Below are positions 49,415 to 61,249 of a stretch of 64,000 bases of DNA, in pieces. Under the pieces are notes generated by a model. The model searched no databases. It saw only the letters and a program-made list of their open reading frames with translations, and was not told the origin of the DNA. Numbering within the stretch: the stretch's first letter is position 1; every line of letters begins with the position of its first letter. Origin of the DNA: Tsukamurella sp. PLM1 (GTDB lineage Bacteria > Actinomycetota > Actinomycetes > Mycobacteriales > Mycobacteriaceae). The position numbers and the translations under genes are program-made. The stretch is from the NCBI RefSeq assembly GCF_023168325.1, contig NZ_AP025688.1:2728001-2792000 (forward strand), in the 5' to 3' direction.

Positions 49415-50518
49415 TCAGCTCAGCGTGGTCATCCAGCCGTGGGTGTCGGGGACGGTGCCGCGCTGGATGCCGGTGAGGGTGGCGCGCAGGGCCATGGTGA
49501 TCTCGCCGGGCTCGCCGTCGCCGATGGTGAAGTCCTCCTCGGCGCCCTTCACGCGGCCGACGGGCGTGATCACGGCGGCGGTGCCGCAGGCGAAGACCTC
49601 GGTGATGGCGCCGGAGGAGACGCCCTCCTTGAGCTCGGCCACGGTGATGCGCCGCTCCTCGGTCTCGAAACCGGCGTCGCGGGCGAGCTGCAGCAGCGAG
49701 CTGCGGGTCACGCCGGGGAGCAGCGAGCCCGACAGCTCCGGCGTCACGATGCGGGCGTTCGCGCCGGAACCGAGGACGAAGAACAGGTTCATCCCGCCCA
49801 TCTCCTCGATCGCCTCGTGCTCGATGGCGTCGAGCCACACCACCTGATCGCAGCCCTGCTGCGCGGCCTGGGCCTGCGCCACCAGCGACGCGGCGTAGTT
49901 GCCGCCGCACTTGGCGAAGCCGGTGCCGCCGGGCGCCGCGCGCACGTACTCGCGCGAGAGCCACACGGACACGGGCTTCACCCCGCCGGGGAAGTACGCG
50001 CCGGCGGGCGAGGCGATCACCAGGAACCGGTAGCTGTTCGACGGCTTGACGCCGAGGGTCTCCTCGTCGGCGAAGATGAAGGGCCGGAAGTACAGGGCCT
50101 CCTCACCGCCGGCCGCGGGGACCCACTCGCCGTCCACGGCCACCAGCTGGCGCAGCGCCTCGACGAACACGTCCTCGGGCAGCGGCGGGATCGCCAGGCG
50201 CTCGGCGGAGCGCTGGAAGCGCGCGGCGTTGGCCTCCGGCCGGAACGTGGCCACGGAACCGTCGGGCTGGCGGTAGGCCTTGAGCCCCTCGAAGATCTCC
50301 TGCGCGTAGTGCAGCACCGACGCCGACGGCTCCATCGGGATGGGGCCGTACGGCAGCACCGCGGCGTCGTGCCAGCCCTTCTCCTCGTTCCAGCGGAGGG
50401 ACACCATGTGGTCGGTGAAGAACCTGCCGAATCCCGGGTTCGCCAGGATCTCGGCGCGCGCATCCGCAGAGCGTGGGTGGTCGTTGCGGGTGAGGGCGAA
50501 GGCCGTGCTCGTAGTCAT
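49415..50518 (-). CDS. ilvE: Branched-chain amino acid aminotransferase
   Basis: The product is 367 aa, ATG 50518. It is a fold-type IV PLP enzyme: [23 protein letters not shown], the Schiff-base Lys in [26 protein letters not shown] and the C-terminal [15 protein letters not shown]. It performs the last transamination of leucine, isoleucine and valine synthesis. A TAGAAT -10 element lies about nine bases before the ATG and no ribosome site is visible, so the mRNA is probably leaderless. Order relative to gcvT matches Rv2210c-Rv2211c. Confidence 0.95.
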   Translation of the reverse strand: MTTSTAFALTRNDHPRSADARAEILANPGFGRFFTDHMVSLRWNEEKGWHDAAVLPYGPIPMEPSASVLHYAQEIFEGLKAYRQPDGSVATFRPEANAARFQRSAERLAIPPLPEDVFVEALRQLVAVDGEWVPAAGGEEALYFRPFIFADEETLGVKPSNSYRFLVIASPAGAYFPGGVKPVSVWLSREYVRAAPGGTGFAKCGGNYAASLVAQAQAAQQGCDQVVWLDAIEHEAIEEMGGMNLFFVLGSGANARIVTPELSGSLLPGVTRSSLLQLARDAGFETEERRITVAELKEGVSSGAITEVFACGTAAVITPVGRVKGAEEDFTIGDGEPGEITMALRATLTGIQRGTVPDTHGWMTTLS

Positions 50519-50606
50519 GAAAGAAGATTCTACGACCCCGGCGCCCCGCCGAAGGCCATACCAATCGGTAGGAACCCCGAGTATTTTTTCCGGGGCCGTC
50601 CGACTG

Positions 50607-51705
50607 CTACTTGGTGTTCGCCTCGACGAACGGCGGGAGCACCACCTCGCACTCGATGGCACGGCCGCGCACGTCGACGCTGACGACGGTGCCCTTCTCC
50701 ACGCCCGCCGCGGAATCGATGAGCGCCAAGGCGATTCCCACCTTCAGCGTGGGGCTGAACGTGCCCGACGTGGTGGTGCCGATCGGGGCACCGTCGGCGG
50801 AGAGCACCGACAGGTCGGCGCGCAGCACGCCCTTGCCGGTGGCGCGCAGGCCCCACAGGCGCCGGGCCGGGCCGGCCTCCTTCTCCGCCACCAGGGCCTC
50901 GCGGCCCACGAACTCGGGCTTCTTCCAGCCGACGGCCCAGCCCGCCCGCGCCTGGACGGGCGTGATGTCGACGGTCAGCTCGTGCCCGTGCAGCGGATAA
51001 CCCATCTCGGTGCGCAGCGTATCGCGGGCGCCGAGGCCCGGGCTGGCCGCCGCGCGAGGTGATCTCGGGCAGCAGCGCCCGGAAGACGGTCTCGGCGTCG
51101 CCCCACGCGGGGATCAGCTCGTAGCCGTGCTCGCCGGTGTAGCCGGTGCGGCACACGCGCACGGCGGTCCCGTTGAGCGACGCGTCCTCGTAGGCCATGT
51201 ACTCCATGTCGGTGGGCAGCCCCACGGCCCGCAGCACCTCGGCCGACTTCGGGCCCTGCACGGCGAGCACGGCGTAGTCACGGTGCTGGTCGGTCACGGT
51301 GATGCCCTCCGGCGCGCGCTCGCGCAGGTGCGCGACCACCGCGGCGGTGTTCGCGGCGTTGGGCACGAGGAAGAGCTCGTCGTCGGAGACGTAGTAGACG
51401 ATGAGATCGTCGATCACGCCGCCGGATTCGTTGGTGCACAGGGTGTACTGGGCCTTGCCGGGATGGATCTTGCCGAGGTCGGCGGTGAGCACGCGATTGA
51501 CGAAGTCCTTGGCGCCCGGCCCGGCGACGGTGGCCTTGCCGAGGTGGCTGACGTCGAAGATCCCCACGGCCTCGCGCACGGCGGTGTGCTCGCCGACGGT
51601 GCCCGCGTACTTGACGGGCATCGACCAGCCGCCGAACGGCGCGAACGCCGCTCCCAGCTCGGTGTGCACGGCATTCAGGGGGCCCTCGATCAGCGTCTCA
51701 CTCAT
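50607..51705 (-). CDS. gcvT: Aminomethyltransferase (glycine cleavage T protein), one frame break
   Basis: ATG 51705 is the start; about 366 aa. Folate-binding and catalytic features are [49 protein letters not shown] and, past the break, [32 protein letters not shown]. The break is near 51036-51043, where two bases are missing; restoring CC gives [13 protein letters not shown]. GcvT transfers the methylamine-derived one-carbon unit from the H protein to tetrahydrofolate. No gcvP or gcvH lies in the window. Confidence 0.93.
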
Positions 51706-51715
51706 GCCCGGCACT

Positions 51716-52966
51716 CTAGTCCAGGGCCGCACTGCCGGATCGGCCCAGCAGCCGCATCCCCTGGTAGATCACGATCGCGGCGACGGAGCCGAGCGCGATG
51801 CCGGTGAACGTGACCTGCCCCAGCGACCAGGTGAAGTCGGCGATGCCGATGATCAGCGGCACAGCGGCGGTCAGCTGGTTGATCGGCAGGCTGAAGTCCA
51901 CCCGCGCCTGCACCCAGATCCGCACGCCCAAGATGCCGACGAGGCCGTACAGCGCCGTCGTGATCCCGCCCAACACGCCCGGCGGGATGGACGCGATCGC
52001 GGCGCCCACCTTCGGCGACATGCCGAGCAGGATCGCCGCGATACCGGCCACCCAGTACGCGGCCGTCGAGTACACGCGCGTCGCCGCCATCACGCCGATG
52101 TTCTCCGCGTACGTCGTGGTGGCCGAGCCGCCGCCCGCGCCGGCCAGCACCGTCGCCAACCCGTCCGAGGCGAGCGCGCGGCCCATCACCGGGTCGTAGT
52201 CCTCCCCCGTCATCTGGGCGACCGACCGCACGTGACCCACGTTCTCGGCCACCAGCACGAGCACCACGGGCAGGAACATCGGCAGCACGGCCCACGAGAA
52301 CGACGGTGCCGAGAACTCCGGTAAGCCCACCCAGGACGCGGCCGAGATCGCCGCGGTGTCGACTTCGCCGCGCACCGCGGCGACCGCGTAGCCGATCAGC
52401 ACCGAGGTGAAGATCGCGAGCCGCCCGAGCATGCCCTTGAACAGGGCGAGGGACAGGATGAGGCAGACCAGCGTGATCGTGGCCGTCACGGCGGCCTTCT
52501 CGTAGTTCGCCTTCGCCGCGGGCGCCAGGTTGAGGCCGATCAGCGCGACGATCGCGCCCGTCACGACGGGCGGCATCAACTTCTCGATCCACGCGGTGCC
52601 CACGAGGTGCACCACGCCGCCCACCAGGATCAGCAGCACGCCCACCGCGACGATCCCGCCCAGCGCGCTCCCAGCGCCGTGCGAGGCGGTGGCCGCGGTG
52701 ATCGGCGCGATCACCGCGAAGCTCGAGCCCAGGTAGCTGGGCAGCCGATTCCCGGTGATCAGCAGGAACAGCAGGGTGCCCACGCCCGAGAACAGCAGTG
52801 TGGTGGCGGGCGGGAACCCGGTGAGCACCGGCACCAGGAACGTGGAGCCGAACATCGCCACCACGTGCTGCACGCCGATGCCCAGCGTCTTGGGCCAGCT
52901 CAGCCGCTCACCGGGGCCCACCACACCGGCGCCGTCCGCGACCGGCGTCCACAGAGAAGTCGTCAT
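51716..52966 (-). CDS. Uracil permease, NCS2 family (UraA type)
   Basis: The product is 416 aa, ATG 52966, with about 14 helices. NCS2 family residues are visible: [38 protein letters not shown] (substrate-site Glu) and [18 protein letters not shown] (second Glu). These fit the uracil:proton symporter branch (UraA/PyrP) rather than the xanthine/urate branch. It is 10 bp upstream of gcvT on the same strand and may share a transcript. Uracil is the best guess for substrate. Confidence 0.85.
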   Translation of the reverse strand: MTTSLWTPVADGAGVVGPGERLSWPKTLGIGVQHVVAMFGSTFLVPVLTGFPPATTLLFSGVGTLLFLLITGNRLPSYLGSSFAVIAPITAATASHGAGSALGGIVAVGVLLILVGGVVHLVGTAWIEKLMPPVVTGAIVALIGLNLAPAAKANYEKAAVTATITLVCLILSLALFKGMLGRLAIFTSVLIGYAVAAVRGEVDTAAISAASWVGLPEFSAPSFSWAVLPMFLPVVLVLVAENVGHVRSVAQMTGEDYDPVMGRALASDGLATVLAGAGGGSATTTYAENIGVMAATRVYSTAAYWVAGIAAILLGMSPKVGAAIASIPPGVLGGITTALYGLVGILGVRIWVQARVDFSLPINQLTAAVPLIIGIADFTWSLGQVTFTGIALGSVAAIVIYQGMRLLGRSGSAALD

Positions 52967-52985
52967 GCCGCGGAATCATGCTCGA

Positions 52986-54332
52986 TCAGCGGCCGAGCAC
53001 CGCATCCAGGTGGTCGTTGGCGAACACCCGGTCCGGGTCGAGCTCGTCGCGCACGGCCAGGAACTCGTCGAACCGGGGGTATGCGCCGTGGAAGAACTCG
53101 GCGGTGCGCGTGTGCATCTTGCCCCAGTGCGGGCGGCCACCGTGCTCGATCATGATCCGCTCGACCTCGGCGAAGTAGTCGCTCGGCTTGTCCCGGACGT
53201 AGCGATGCGCGGCGATGTACCCGGACCGCCTGCCCGACGCGGTCGAGAGCATGAGGTCGTCGGCGGCGGCGACACGCACCTCCACGGGGAAGGTGAGATT
53301 CCAGTCCCGCGCGGCGATCGTGGCACGCAGCGCTTCGAACGCCGGCATCGTGTTCTCCAGGGGCACTGCCCATTCCGTCTCGCGGAACCGCACGGAGCGG
53401 TCGGTCGTGAGCACGTTGGTGGAGTAGTCGATCTCGGTGTGCTCGGACAGCATCGACGTGGCGAGCGTGACCAGCCGGGGCGTCAGCGCCGGGACCACGC
53501 GCCCCACCTCGCACACGGCCATCAGCGCGCCGGTGCCGACGACCTTGTCGTCGACGAACCGCCGCACCCCGCCGATCGGCTTGCGCTTGTGATCGCCGGG
53601 CCGGCGGATCTGCGATTTGGTCAGCGTGCCGTCGGTCCCCGGGAACCAGAAGAACTCGAAGTGGTCCACACCGCGCACCCGCTCGCCGAAGCCCTCGACC
53701 GTCTCCGCCAGCGACATCGGCGCCTCGGTGGCCTCGAGCACGAACCGGTCCACGCATTGCAGGGTGACCTCGACCAGGATCCCCAGCGCGCCGAGCCCGA
53801 GGGCCACGGCCTTCAGCCGCGGGTCGTGCTCGCCGACGGTGAGCACCTCCCCGGTCCCGGAGACGAGGGTCGCCCCGACCACCTGGGTCGCGATGCCGCC
53901 GAAACCCAGGCCGGTGCCGTGGGTCCCGGTCGAGATCGCCCCCGCCAGGGTCTGTTCGTCGATGTCGCCCAGGTTGGCCATCGCCAGCCCGTAGGGCTCC
54001 AGCAGCGCGGGCACGTCGTACAGTCGAGTCCCCGCGCGCAGGGTGACCCGCTTGCGGTCGACGTCCACCGTCACCAGTCCGCCCTGGTGGTCAGGGGCGA
54101 GCGCCACGTCGCGCGGCGCCGAGATCGGGGTGAACGAGTGCCCGGCCCCGAGCGGTTTGACGGTGCCGCCCCGCTCACGCGCCCGTTCGACCGTCCGGAC
54201 CACGTCCTCGATCGTCGCCGGGCGCGAAACGTACGAGGGGAACGCGGACGCGGTGCGCCCCCAGTTGCGCCACTCGCCGACCCTGCCGGTCAGCTGGTCC
54301 AGGCCCGGAATCCACTTGTTCACAGGAAGCAC
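52986..54332 (-). CDS. FAD-linked sugar-lactone oxidoreductase (L-gulono/D-arabinono-1,4-lactone oxidase type)
   Basis: The product is 448 aa with a GTG start at 54332; another GTG lies three codons in. An FAD_binding_4 domain is seen in PATIEDVVRTVERARERGGTVKPLGAGHSFTPI and GAISTGTHGTGLGFGGIATQVVG. The ALO C-terminal domain has FEFFWFPGTDGTLTK and the conserved HWGKMHTRTAEFFHGAYPRFDEFLAVRDELDPDRVFAND. Relatives oxidise L-gulono- or D-arabinono-lactone; the M. tuberculosis homologue Rv1771 is an L-gulonolactone dehydrogenase. It overlaps the upstream racemase-like gene by 13 bp. Confidence 0.9.
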   Translation of the reverse strand: MLPVNKWIPGLDQLTGRVGEWRNWGRTASAFPSYVSRPATIEDVVRTVERARERGGTVKPLGAGHSFTPISAPRDVALAPDHQGGLVTVDVDRKRVTLRAGTRLYDVPALLEPYGLAMANLGDIDEQTLAGAISTGTHGTGLGFGGIATQVVGATLVSGTGEVLTVGEHDPRLKAVALGLGALGILVEVTLQCVDRFVLEATEAPMSLAETVEGFGERVRGVDHFEFFWFPGTDGTLTKSQIRRPGDHKRKPIGGVRRFVDDKVVGTGALMAVCEVGRVVPALTPRLVTLATSMLSEHTEIDYSTNVLTTDRSVRFRETEWAVPLENTMPAFEALRATIAARDWNLTFPVEVRVAAADDLMLSTASGRRSGYIAAHRYVRDKPSDYFAEVERIMIEHGGRPHWGKMHTRTAEFFHGAYPRFDEFLAVRDELDPDRVFANDHLDAVLGR

Positions 54333-55636
54333 TTCCCCTCGCCGCGGTAGGTCGGGACCGTGGTGTGCACGGCACCGTCGGAGACGATCACCAGGTCGTC
54401 GGAGTGCTCGGCCGGCTCCCCGGCCTTGGTGTGCCGGAACCAGATCCGGTCGCCGAGCGAGATCCGCTCAGCGCGCTCGCCGGTCAGCGGCGTCTGCACC
54501 TCGCCGGCCCCTTCGCGGCCGGTCAGCTTCAGCCCCTCGGGCCACACAGGGCGCGGCAGGCGGTCCGAGCCCGCAGCGCCGGAGGCGATCCAGCCGCCGC
54601 CGTGGCAGGTCACGGCGTCCGGCGCGGGGCGGCGCACCACCGCGAGCCCGAATCCCATGGCGGGCGCCGGGCGGAAGTGGGAGTAGCCGTCGAAGAGGTG
54701 CGGCCCGTACAGGCCGCTGCCCGCGGCGATGTCGGTGACGTTGGGATCCTCCGCGTTGCGCTCGAGGGAGCCGGTACCGCCGCCGTTGACGAACTCGAGG
54801 TCGGCGATCCGGCGCAGGTCGGTGAGGATCTCCCGGCGGCGCGTCACCAGCTCGTCCCAGGACGCCCGCTGCATGGTCCGCAACAGCGTCCCGGCGCCGG
54901 GGCGACGGATGCTGAGGTCGCCGACCCCGGCGATCTGCGCGTCGTAGGTCATCACGCCGACGAGCCGGAATCCCTTGCGTCCCGCGACCGTCGCCGCGAG
55001 GACCGAGGCCTCGCCGCGGGTGCGGACCGGCGATCGGCGCGCGCCGATCGCGCCCAGCGCGGGCGCGTGGTACGACGCGTCGACGTCGATGCAGACCCGT
55101 AGTTCGGGGCGGCGGCTCGGCGGCACCGCGGCGTCGATGAGGTCCAGCTGGTCGGCGGCGTCGATCATCAGGGTCACGCGCATCGCGGCGGCGGGATCCG
55201 CTGCCAGCGCTGCGATCGCGGCGAGGTCGGCGCTGGGGTACGCGACGAGGACGTCCGTGCAGCCGGGGCGGGCGGCGCCGTCGTGATCGACGCCGTCGGC
55301 TGCCAGCCAGTGGGCCTCCGCGACGTCGTACGCCAGGACGCCCGCGTAGCCGGGGACGCGGAGCAGCGCGTCGAGCACGGGGCGTGAGCGGATCGACTTC
55401 GACGCCACGCGGATCGGCTTGCCGGCCGCGCGCCGCAGCATGTCTGCCACGTTGTAGCGCAGGGCGTCCAGGTCTGCGGCGAGGATCGGCGCGTCGAGAC
55501 CGTGGGTGGCGGCGTCGATGGTGGCCCAGTACGTGGCCGGGTCGATCTCCCAGTCCCGGTCGAGCGACGACGGTGCCGCCGCCAGGTCCAGTGCGCCAGC
55601 TCCGGTCGTGGTCTCACCCGTGCCGTTTCCCGTCAT
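54320..55636 (-). CDS. Fold-type III PLP enzyme (alanine-racemase-like / D-amino-acid deaminase-aldolase type)
   Basis: The product is 438 aa, ATG 55636. The N-terminal alanine-racemase-like barrel is clear: APILAADLDALRYNVADMLRRAAGKPIRVASKSIRSRPVL, with the PLP lysine in ASKS. The C-terminal beta domain resembles D-threonine aldolase or D-serine dehydratase (GLAVVRRP, CHGGGW, GDRIWFRHTKAGEPAEHSDDLVIV). In Mycobacteriales this gene is commonly paired with the lactone oxidase downstream; here they overlap. Exact reaction is unknown. Confidence 0.82.
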   Translation of the reverse strand: MTGNGTGETTTGAGALDLAAAPSSLDRDWEIDPATYWATIDAATHGLDAPILAADLDALRYNVADMLRRAAGKPIRVASKSIRSRPVLDALLRVPGYAGVLAYDVAEAHWLAADGVDHDGAARPGCTDVLVAYPSADLAAIAALAADPAAAMRVTLMIDAADQLDLIDAAVPPSRRPELRVCIDVDASYHAPALGAIGARRSPVRTRGEASVLAATVAGRKGFRLVGVMTYDAQIAGVGDLSIRRPGAGTLLRTMQRASWDELVTRRREILTDLRRIADLEFVNGGGTGSLERNAEDPNVTDIAAGSGLYGPHLFDGYSHFRPAPAMGFGLAVVRRPAPDAVTCHGGGWIASGAAGSDRLPRPVWPEGLKLTGREGAGEVQTPLTGERAERISLGDRIWFRHTKAGEPAEHSDDLVIVSDGAVHTTVPTYRGEGKCFL

Positions 55637-55667
55637 GAGCACCGATCGTACGGGCGCGGGTGCCACC

Positions 55668-56761
55668 TCAGCTCGGCGTGACCGCAGATCCCCCCTCGCC
55701 CGTCCGGATCTCCCCGGCGGCCCGGACCTGGGCGGGAGTGCTCCCGGTCCACTGCGCGAAGGCGCGCCGGAAGTCCCGGGCATCGGCGAAACCGACGGCC
55801 TCGGCGACCGCCCGCATCGTCAGATCGGTGGTCCGCAGCAGCGTCTCGGCCCGCTCGCGCCGGACCCGGGTGTGGATCGACCGGAAGGACTCGCCCGCCT
55901 CGGTGAGGTTCCGGCGCAGCGTCCGCTCGGTGGTGTTCAACTGTCGGGCGACGCCGGCCATCGTGAACGGGCGGCGCAGGTCGGAGCGGAGCAGGTGCTC
56001 GACCGCCCATACGTGGTCGAGGTCGCGCGCCTCCGCGCTCGTCCCGGTGAGCGCGCGGCAGGCCGCCAGCGCGGCGGCATGCACCGCGGGCTCGCGCCGG
56101 GGCAGCGGAGTGCCCAGGAGACGCCGCGGCACCGTCATCCGGCCGAACGGGGCGTCGAACCGGACCGGACAGCCGAAATGCGCGGTGTACTCCGGGCCGT
56201 ACGGAGGGGCCGGGTACGGCAGCTCGATCGCCTCCGGCGACCAGTGCTCGTCGCCGAGTGCGGAGCGCAGCAGCGTCGTGACGCTGAGCAGTGTCTCCTC
56301 GCAGAGAAAGGGCAACAGGTCCGGGTCCGCGGAGCGCGGGACCACCGTGAGGCGGAGGGCGCCGCCGTCGGCGTCCACGTCGAAGTCGACCAGGCTGCCC
56401 GCCGCCTGGTGGTACTGCAGGCCGACGGCGACGGCGCCCTCGAAGTCATCGGCGGTCTGCATCGCCACGCCGAGCATGCCGAAGGACTGCAGCAGCGGGC
56501 GGGCGCCCGCCTCGAACCCGAGGGGCGATCGGGCAGCGCGTGCACCACCTCGGTCAGGAACCGCACGACCTGTGGGTGGGCGAGCTCGAGGTCGACCGCC
56601 GGATCGGTCCGGCGGATCCCGGCGCGCGTAGCCCACGCCGCCACCGGGAGCCCTTCCCGTGCCAGCGCCTCCATCAGGTGGGCGACGACGGGCGCGGGCA
56701 TCGCGGCCGCGTAGCCGGCCGCCCCGGGCGGCGGCGCGCCCCACAGTCCCAGGCGTAACAT
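55668..56761 (-). CDS. AraC-family transcriptional regulator with Arabinose_bd-type sensor, one frame break
   Basis: ATG 56761 gives [33 protein letters not shown]; about 364 aa. The N-terminal 220 residues resemble the Arabinose_bd sensor (PF12625) of OruR- and ArgR-like AraC proteins. The C-terminal two-helix-turn-helix domain is clear: [28 protein letters not shown] and [33 protein letters not shown]. Restoring one base in the G run at 56522-56525 joins the halves. It is just upstream of, and on the same strand as, the racemase and lactone-oxidase pair, which it may control. Confidence 0.85.
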
Positions 56762-56805
56762 CCGTACAGGCAAGCACACCCGCCGCCCCGACGAGAGGAA
56801 ACCCC

Positions 56806-58330
56806 TTGAGCACGCCGTTCACCGGACCCGCCATCACGCTGATCGACGATGTCGCGGCGGCGACCGACGCGCTCGTCGTGGGCGTGTACTCCGCGGAGGG
56901 CGACGGACCGATCACGCTCGACGCCGGCGTCCCGGAGGCCGCGCGCGGTCCGGTTGCGGCGGCGCTTTCGCTCCTCGGCGCCGAGGGCAAGGCCGGCGAG
57001 GCCGTCCGGATCGCCACCCCGGCCGGGACCGGTCTGGGCGCGGCGACGGTGCTGGGCGTGGGCCTCGGCGCGGAGGCGAAGGTCACCCCGGAGACGGTGC
57101 GCCGCGCCGCGGGCGTCGCCGCTCGCGCGCTGGAGGGCGTCGCGGCAGCCGCCACCACGCTCGCGTCGATCGACCTCGCGGCCACCGTCGAGGGCGCGAT
57201 CCTCGGCGCGTACCGGTTCGCCGAGTTCCGCACCACCTCCGCGCCGAAGAAGGCGACGCTCGGTGCGCTCGCCGTGGTCGCGACGCCCGCGTCGGAGGCG
57301 CTCGCCGAGGAGGCGCGCGGCACCGTCGAGCAGGCCCGGCTGACTGCCGCAGCGGTCGCGCTGGCCCGGGACTTCGTCAACACCCCGCCGAACGTCCTCT
57401 CCCCGGCGAGTTCGCCGATCGCGCGCAGCGCCTGGGCGCCGACGCAGGGCTCGAGGTGGAGGTCTTCGACGAGCAGTACCTGGCGGCGAACGGCTACGGC
57501 GGCATCGTCGGGGTCGGTAAGGAAGCTCGCGCCCTCCGCGGCTGGTGCGCCTGCGGCACGTCTCGGGCGTCGACGGTGCCCGCCGCGTCGCGCTGGTCGG
57601 CAAGGGCATCACCTTCGACACGGGCGGGATCTCCATCAAGCCCGCCGCGGGCATGGAGCAGATGACCTCGGACATGGGCGGCGCCGCGGCGGTGATCGCC
57701 ACGGTGATCCTGGCGGCGCAGCTCGGCCTGCCGGTCGACGTGACCGCCACGGTGCCGATGGCCGAGAACATGCCCTCGCACACCGCGCAGCGTCCCGGCG
57801 ACGTGCTCACCCAGTACCCCGGCGCCGGGAAGGGCGGCATCACCGTCGAGGTCATCAACACCGACGCCGAGGGCCGGCTCATCCTCGCCGACGCGATGGT
57901 CCGCGCCTGCGAGGACGAGCCCGACTACCTCATCGACACCGCGACCCTGACCGGCGCGCAGATGGTCGCGCTCGGCACGCGCACCCCCGGCGTGATGGGC
58001 ACGGGCGACTTCCGGGACCGCGTCGCGGAGCTGTCCCGCTCCGTCGGCGAGAACGGCTGGGCGATGCCCTTCCCCGAAGAGCTGCGCGCCGACCTCGACT
58101 CGCGCGTCGCGGATCTCGCGAACGTGAGCCCGAACCGGTGGGGCGGCATGCTGACCGCCGGCGTGTACCTCAAGGAGTTCGTGGCCGACGGGGTGCAGTG
58201 GGCGCACATCGACGTCGCGGGCCCGGCGTTCCACACGGGCGGCCCATTCGGCTACATCACCAAGGGTGGTACGGGCGTACCGGTTCGCACGATGCTCGCG
58301 GTGCTCCGCGACATCGCGCAGCGCGGGTGA
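56806..58330 (+). CDS. pepA: Leucyl aminopeptidase (M17 family), two frame breaks
   Basis: TTG 56806 follows GAGAGGAAA; about 508 aa. The N-terminal macro-like domain is divergent. The catalytic domain is intact past the breaks: [17 protein letters not shown] (metal ligands), [29 protein letters not shown] (M17 signature) and the C-terminal [13 protein letters not shown]. Breaks restore by one base at 57401-57404 ([19 protein letters not shown]) and at 57521-57522 ([18 protein letters not shown]). A cytosolic dinuclear metal aminopeptidase; the M. tuberculosis orthologue is annotated pepB (Rv2213). Confidence 0.93.
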
Positions 58331-58483
58331 CGTCCCGCCCCTGGGAGTTACCGACTAGTAAGCCCCCAACCGCCGCACGGACCCGACCCTGAGGGTAGGG
58401 TCAGGTGTCGGTGGAGGCCACCAGCCGAAACCCGCGTTCAGCTCGTATCACAGCAGATAACCGAACCTGAGGAGTCAGAGGAA

Positions 58484-60218
58484 ATGGCCTTCTCCGTCCA
58501 GATGCCGGCACTCGGCGAGAGCGTCACCGAAGGCACCGTCACCCGGTGGCTCAAGCAGGAGGGCGACACCGTCACCGTCGACGAGCCCCTGCTCGAGGTC
58601 TCGACCGACAAGGTCGACACCGAGATCCCGGCCCCGGCTTCGGGTGTGCTGCTGAAGATCCTGGCGCAGGAGGACGACGTCGTCGAGGTCGGCGGCGACC
58701 TCGCCACCATCGGTGAGGCCGGCGAGTCCGCGCCCGCCGACGCCGCGCCGGCGCCCGCCGCCGAGCCCGAACCCACCCCCGCGGCGGCGGCTCCGGCCGC
58801 TCCGGCGGAGCCCGCGGCCGCGGCTGCTCCCGCCGCTCCCGCCTCGGGCACCGAGGTGACGATGCCCGAGCTGGGCGAGTCCGTGACCGAGGGCACCGTC
58901 ACGCGCTGGCTCAAGAGCGTCGGCGACGAGATCGCCGTCGACGAGCCGCTGCTCGAGGTCTCCACCGACAAGGTCGACACGGAGATCCCGTCGCCCGTCG
59001 CCGGCACGCTGCTGGAGATCAAGGCGAACGAGGACGACGTGATCGCCGTCGGCGGCGTGCTCGCGATCGTCGGCTCCGGCGCCCCCGCGGCACCCGCCGC
59101 GCCCGCCGCACCGGCACCGGCTCCCGAGCCCACCCCGGCTCCGGCCGCCCCCGCCGCCCCGGCTCCCGCGCCGACCCTGAGCCGACCCCGGCGCCGGCCG
59201 CTGCCGCCCCGGCTACGCCCGCGGCCCCGGCTGCCCCCGCGGCTCCGGCCGCGTCGTCCTCGGAGTCGACGCCGTACGTCACCCCGCTGGTGCGCAAGCT
59301 GGCCGCGGAGAACAACGTGGACCTGAACTCGGTCAAGGGCACCGGCGTCGGCGGCCGCATCCGCAAGCAGGACGTGCTCGCCGCGGCCGAGGCCGCGAAG
59401 GCCCCGCTGCGGCTCCGGCCGCTGCCGCCGCGCCCGCGGCCGCCGCGCCCGCGGCACCGTCGGCCCCGAAGGGTGCCCGTCCCGAGCTGGCGGCGCTCCG
59501 CGGCACCTCGCAGAAGACCAACCGCATCCGCCAGATCACCGCGAAGGTCACCCGGGAGTCGCTGCAGGGTTCCGCGCAGCTCACCCAGGTCTTCGAGGTC
59601 GACTTCAGCCGGATCGTGGCGCTGCGCGCGCAGGCGAAGGCCGCGTTCAAGGCGAACGAGGGCGTCAACCTCACGTACCTGCCGTTCATCGCGAAGGCGG
59701 TCATCGAGGCGCTCAAGGTGCACCCGAACGTCAACGCGTCGATCAGCGACGACTTCAAGGAGATCACCTACCACGGTGTGGTGAACCTGGGCATCGCCGT
59801 CGACACCCCGCAGGGCCTGCTCTCGCCGGTCATCAAGAACGCCGACGACCTGTCGCTGGCCGGCCTGGCCCGCGCGATCGTGGACCTCGCGGAGCGCACG
59901 CGGAACAACAACCTCAAGCCCGACGAGATCTCCGGCGGCACGTTCACCATCACCAACATCGGCAGCGAGGGCGCGCTCTTCGACACCCCGATCCTGGTTC
60001 CGCCGCAGGCGGCGATGCTGGGCACCGGCGCGATCGTCAAGCGTCCGGTCGTGGTCAAGGACGCGGCGGGCACCGAGTCCATCGGCATCCACCCGATGGC
60101 CTTCCTCCCGCTCACCTACGACCACCGCCTCATCGACGGTGCCGACGCGGGCCGCTTCCTCACCACGGTCAAGCACCGTCTCGAGGAGGGCGCGTTCGAG
60201 GCGGATCTGGGCCTGTAG
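58484..60218 (+). CDS. dlaT: Dihydrolipoamide acyltransferase E2 (2-oxoacid dehydrogenase complexes), two frame breaks
   Basis: ATG 58484 has GAGGAA upstream; about 578 aa. Two lipoyl domains carry the lipoylated Lys in [13 protein letters not shown] (residues about 43 and 165). Ala/Pro-rich linkers separate them from the E1/E3-binding domain ([34 protein letters not shown]) and the catalytic core ([33 protein letters not shown], active-site [12 protein letters not shown]). Breaks restore by one base at 59175-59177 and 59402-59405, both in linkers. In mycobacteria this E2 serves pyruvate dehydrogenase and antioxidant defence. lipB two genes downstream supplies its cofactor. Confidence 0.94.
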
Positions 60219-60239
60219 CTCTCGGAACCACCCGATCTC

Positions 60240-61138
60240 ATGGAACGACGGGTCGCCCTCGCCGGATCGTCGGGGCTCATCGGCACTGCGGTGTCGCGAG
60301 CGCTGACGCGGCGGGGCGACACCGTCGTTCCCCTCGTTCGGGGCGATTCCGCGCGCGGGCGCGCATGGGACCCAGCGCGCGGCGAGGTCCCCGATCTCGC
60401 CGGCTTCGACGCGGTGATCACGCTGAACGGCGCGCCCATCTCGGGCCGCCGCTGGACGGGAGCCGTCAAGCAGGAGTTGCGCGACTCCCGCATCGAGGCG
60501 ACCGCGGCGCTCGCCGAGGCGGCCGCGCGCGATGGCGTGCCGGTGTTCCTGGGCGCGAGCGCGATCGGCGTTTACGGCGACGCCGGCGAGGCCGAGTGCC
60601 TCGAGACCTCCCGTCCCGGTTCCGGCTTCCTCGCGAGCCTGTGCGTCGAGTGGGAGGCCGCGGCCGCTCCGGCGCGCGCGGCCGGGGTCACCGTCGGGCA
60701 CCTGCGGTTCGCGCACGTGCTCTCGAACGCCGGCGGACTGCTCCCCGTGCTGCGCCGGGTGTACCGGCTGGGGCTGGGCGGACGACTCGGCAGCGGGCAC
60801 CAGTGGCTGTCGTGGATCTCGCGCGACGACGCCGCCCGCGCCGTCCTGCACGTGCTCGACGGTGCGCTGTCCGGTGACACGTCCGGCCCCGTGAACATCG
60901 CCTCCCCGCGCCGGTACGGCAGCAGGCCTTCAGCGAGGCCCTCGGCCGTGAGGTGCACCGCCCCGCCCGCTGGGTGGTGCCGCGCGTCGCCCTCCGCGCC
61001 GCGGTCGGCGAGATCGCCGACGAGGGCCTCCTCACGTCGCAGCGCACCGTTCCGCGCGTGCTCCACGAGAGCGGATTCCGGTTCGCGCACACCACGCTTC
61101 CCGCCGCGCTCGCCGCGGCGATGGCGGACGACTCCTAA
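60240..61138 (+). CDS. SDR39U1/TIGR01777-type NAD(P)-binding epimerase-like protein (Rv2216 type), one frame break
   Basis: ATG 60240; about 299 aa. The Rossmann start RRVALAGSSGLIGTAVSRALTRRG, then FDAVITLNGAPISGRRWTGAVKQELRDSRIEAT, GASAIGVYGD and WISRDDAARAVLHVL define the family. Restoring one C at 60904-60907 gives SPAPVRQQAFSEALGREVHRPA and the family's usual end RVLHESGFRFAHTTLPAALAAAM. Homologues are linked to cell division or lipoylation loci only by position. The gene is 21 bp after dlaT and so co-transcribed. Substrate unknown. Confidence 0.9.
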
Positions 61139-61249
61139 CGGCCGAAATCGGAGACGGTTCCGGCGGCGTCCGCCCGGCGTGTCGCCCGCCGGAACCGGGT
61201 CCGACGTTCCCGGCGGGCCGCACCGCCGCGAAGGCGTAGCGTCTAGGTC